From Stenotrophomonas bentonitica (GTDB taxonomy: Bacteria > Pseudomonadota > Gammaproteobacteria > Xanthomonadales > Xanthomonadaceae): a stretch of 64,000 nt of DNA. Under the pieces are notes generated by a model, which was not told where the DNA came from, made no database searches, and worked only from the letters and a program-made list of their open reading frames with translations. Shown piece by piece: positions 61,724-64,000 of the stretch. The DNA lies in NCBI RefSeq assembly GCF_013185915.1, contig NZ_JAAZUH010000001.1, positions 1 to 64,000 on the forward strand, in the 5' to 3' direction. Every line of letters starts with the position of its first letter. Position 1 is the stretch's first letter. Both the position numbers and the translations under genes were made by a program.

Positions 61724-64000
61724 ATGAAGCAGTGGGCGTGGGTGACGGGTCTTGTTCTGCTGCTTGCGCTTCATGCGCTCCCTACCGCCGCCGCGCCGTT
61801 GCAGGCGCAGTGGTCGTTCCGGTTGCTGCCCGGCAATGCGCAGGTGAAGGCGCACCCGGAAGCGGCCGACTGGCGAGCCGCCTCCGTGCCCGGCGCGGTG
61901 CATACCGACCTGCTGGCCGCGAAGCGCATTCCTGATCCGTACGCCGGTGCGCCTGAAGCGGCCCTGCAGTGGATCGGGCTCGCAGACTGGGAGTACCAGG
62001 CCCGGTTCGATGTGGATGCCGCCACCCTGGCGCGTGCGCATGCCGAACTGGTGTTTGAAGGGTTGGACACGTTCGCCGAGGTCAGCCTCAACGGTCGACC
62101 GCTATTGCGCGCCGACAACAGCCACCGTACCTGGCGGGCGCCTGTTACGGGCCAGCTGCGTCCCCGCGGCAACGAACTGCGCGTGGTTTTCCGCTCGCCG
62201 ATCACCACGCTGCTGCCGGGCGTGCAGGCGATGCCGCACAAGATCGCAGGCAACTACCCCTCGCCGTACGGCGATGAACCGCGCGATGCGATGGTCGGCA
62301 ATTTCGTGCGCAAACCCGGTTACCACTTCGGCTGGGACTGGGGCCCGCGCTATGTCACCGCCGGCATCTGGCGGCCGGTGCGGCTTGAGAGCTGGAACGT
62401 GCAGCGGATCACCGATGTGGCGGTGCAGACCACCGCACTGGACGCACAGCGCGCTGCGCTGCAGGTCCAGGTGGAGGTGGAGGCTGCTGCGGCGCGGCGG
62501 GCGACGGTGCAGGTGGAGATGCTGGATCCGGAAGGCCGCGTCGCGGCTACGGTGACGCAGCCGGCGGCGCTGCGTGCCGGCGTACAGGTGGTGTCGGTAC
62601 CGGTCGCGCTGGCCAAACCCCGCCGCTGGTGGCCGGTCGGGCAGGGCGAGCAGGCGCGTTACACCGTTCGCGCCCGCGTGGATGGTGGTACGCCCGATGC
62701 GGTGGAGCGCAGCATCCGCACCGGCCTGCGCACGGTCGAACTGCGCCGCGAGGATGACGCCAAGGGCGGCCAGGGCTTCACCTTCGTCATCAACGGCGTG
62801 CCGATCTTCGCCAAGGGCGCCAACGTGATTCCGTTCGACATGTTCCCGGCCCGGGTCGATCCGGCACGGGTCCGGCGCGAGCTGACCGCCGCACGCGACG
62901 CCAACATGAACATGCTGCGCAACTGGGGCGGCGGCTACTACGAAGACGATGCGTTCTTCGACATCGCCGACGAACTGGGGCTGCTGGTCTGGCAGGACTT
63001 CATGTTCGGCGGCGGCATGCAGCCGGGCTACGATCCGGCGTTCCGTGCCAATGTGGTGGCCGAGGCGCGCGACAACGTGCGCCGCCTGCGTCGCCATCCG
63101 AGCGTGGTGCTGTGGTGTGGCAACAATGAAGAAGAAACCGCGTGGAAGGACTGGGGCCACGGCAAGGACCTGAAGGCGGCCGACCCGGTGTTCGCAGCAA
63201 AGGTGTGGCAGGGCTACGTGGACCTGTTCGGCCACGATCTGCGCCAGGTGGTGGGCGAGGAAGGGCTGGGCGTGCCGTACTGGTCGAGCTCGCCGAGCAA
63301 CGACCTGGATGCCGTGGCCAACGATTCGACCCGGGGCGACAAGCACTACTGGCAGGTGTGGGGCAATCCGGCGCTGCCGGTGCAGGCCTACCTGCGCGAG
63401 ACCCCGCGTTTCATGTCCGAGTACGGACTGCAGGCGTGGCCGGTGCTGCGGACGCTGGACGGCATCATTCCGGAAAGCGAACGACAGGTAGACAGCACCG
63501 CCGTGCGTGCGCACCAGAAGTTCATGGCAGGCGAGGGCAACCAGCGCCTGCTGCAGTACATCGAACGCGAGTTCGGCACGCCGCGCGACTTCGCCGACTT
63601 CGTCTACCTGAGCCAGGTGATGCAGGCCGAGGGCATCGAACTGGCGGCGCTGCATCACCGTGCCTCGCGTCCGTACACGATGGGCTCGCTGTACTGGCAG
63701 CTCAACGATGTGTGGCCGGGCGCGTCCTGGTCGAGCATCGACCATGCGGGGCGCTGGAAGGCGCTGCATTTCCATGCGAAGCGGTTCTTTGCCGACCATG
63801 CCGTTGCGGCGCTGCGCGACGAAGGCGTGACCCGTGTAAGCCTGCTCAACGACCTGCAGCAGCCGTTGCAGGCGCAGTGGCGGCTGCGGGTAATGGATGT
63901 GGAGGGGCGGCAGATTTCGAAACAGCAGCACGCGGTGGTGGTACCGGCGCTGTCGGCGTTGGAAGTAGGCCGTTTTGCCGATGCGCAGTTGCTGGGCGAC
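61724..64000 (+). CDS. GH2 beta-mannosidase, runs off the window
   Basis: 759 codons visible, open at the edge; family members have about 880. Signal peptide (WVTGLVLLLALHALPTAAA). GH2 beta-mannosidase sandwich domain with VPGAVHTDLLAAKRIPDP, GLADWEYQARFDV, HFGWDWGPRYVTAGIW (HFGWDWGPR is the family mark); catalytic TIM barrel with WCGNNEEETAW near 466 (acid/base Glu) and RFMSEYGLQAWP near 566 (nucleophile Glu). Cleaves the beta-1,4-mannose of the N-glycan core in the periplasm. 33 nt after the isomerase; same operon. Confidence 0.93.
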   Translation, partial: MKQWAWVTGLVLLLALHALPTAAAPLQAQWSFRLLPGNAQVKAHPEAADWRAASVPGAVHTDLLAAKRIPDPYAGAPEAALQWIGLADWEYQARFDVDAATLARAHAELVFEGLDTFAEVSLNGRPLLRADNSHRTWRAPVTGQLRPRGNELRVVFRSPITTLLPGVQAMPHKIAGNYPSPYGDEPRDAMVGNFVRKPGYHFGWDWGPRYVTAGIWRPVRLESWNVQRITDVAVQTTALDAQRAALQVQVEVEAAAARRATVQVEMLDPEGRVAATVTQPAALRAGVQVVSVPVALAKPRRWWPVGQGEQARYTVRARVDGGTPDAVERSIRTGLRTVELRREDDAKGGQGFTFVINGVPIFAKGANVIPFDMFPARVDPARVRRELTAARDANMNMLRNWGGGYYEDDAFFDIADELGLLVWQDFMFGGGMQPGYDPAFRANVVAEARDNVRRLRRHPSVVLWCGNNEEETAWKDWGHGKDLKAADPVFAAKVWQGYVDLFGHDLRQVVGEEGLGVPYWSSSPSNDLDAVANDSTRGDKHYWQVWGNPALPVQAYLRETPRFMSEYGLQAWPVLRTLDGIIPESERQVDSTAVRAHQKFMAGEGNQRLLQYIEREFGTPRDFADFVYLSQVMQAEGIELAALHHRASRPYTMGSLYWQLNDVWPGASWSSIDHAGRWKALHFHAKRFFADHAVAALRDEGVTRVSLLNDLQQPLQAQWRLRVMDVEGRQISKQQHAVVVPALSALEVGRFADAQLLGD

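Overview
The window is high-GC gammaproteobacterial chromosome, most likely Stenotrophomonas or a close Xanthomonadaceae relative. Evidence: GTAG-headed palindromic repeats of the SMAG type lie between many genes (7529-7580, 14970-14993, 34476-34500, 37075-37096, 38355-38824, 50926-50947). The his operon is headed by a TrpR-family gene, as in xanthomonads. A TonB receptor/GH92/LacI/sugar kinase/mannose isomerase/beta-mannosidase cluster resembles the N-glycan utilisation loci of Xanthomonas. Species cannot be fixed from the sequence alone.

Layout. 1-6250 is an accessory segment of visibly lower GC: an intact IS5-family element, a PIN-like gene fragment cut at its 5' end, a two-gene Septu-like module (HNH-ATPase fusion plus separate HNH nuclease), and a ParE/Phd-type toxin-antitoxin pair. 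6320-7532 is a TetR regulator and a membrane protein sharing one palindromic operator. 7589-14963 holds a large exported (alpha/alpha)6-type glycosidase-like protein behind a LacI-type operator, a small membrane protein, and an unusual pair: an XRE-HTH protein with a decayed ATPase domain, translationally coupled to a membrane AAA ATPase with a pilin-like periplasmic domain. 15011-22663 is mostly core: an EamA transporter, murB, pyrD, a methyltransferase, a DUF4190 protein, an SDR, an ALDH7-type dehydrogenase, kdsA and tRNA-Arg(CCT). 22748-29347 holds two overlapping DUF1254/DUF1214 genes, small proteins, a DUF2383 protein, a GNAT, an AraC regulator and a DMT exporter.

29474-34472 is the threonine operon (Thr-rich leader peptide, thrA, thrB, thrC). 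34505-36759 is an FNR-type regulator divergent from hisS. 36811-38930 is a repeat-rich island with an IS110-family element. 38901-46340 is hisR plus the complete hisGDCBHAF-IE operon, nearly every gene overlapping the next. 46430-50917 holds a metallophosphoesterase, glucokinase, glycosylasparaginase and a CutC homologue. 51033-64000 is a glycan-uptake and mannose-catabolism locus: a TonB receptor diverges from GH92 alpha-mannosidase, then LacI regulator, FucP-like permease, PfkB kinase, AGE-type mannose isomerase and a GH2 beta-mannosidase that runs off the end.

Working model for the last locus. Oligomannosidic glycans enter through the TonB receptor and are trimmed by GH92 and GH2 enzymes. 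The glycosylasparaginase could cleave the GlcNAc-Asn core. Mannose enters through the permease, is isomerised to fructose and phosphorylated by the PfkB kinase. Four copies of a LacI-type site lie in the divergent promoter, and a fifth candidate lies inside the kinase coding sequence.
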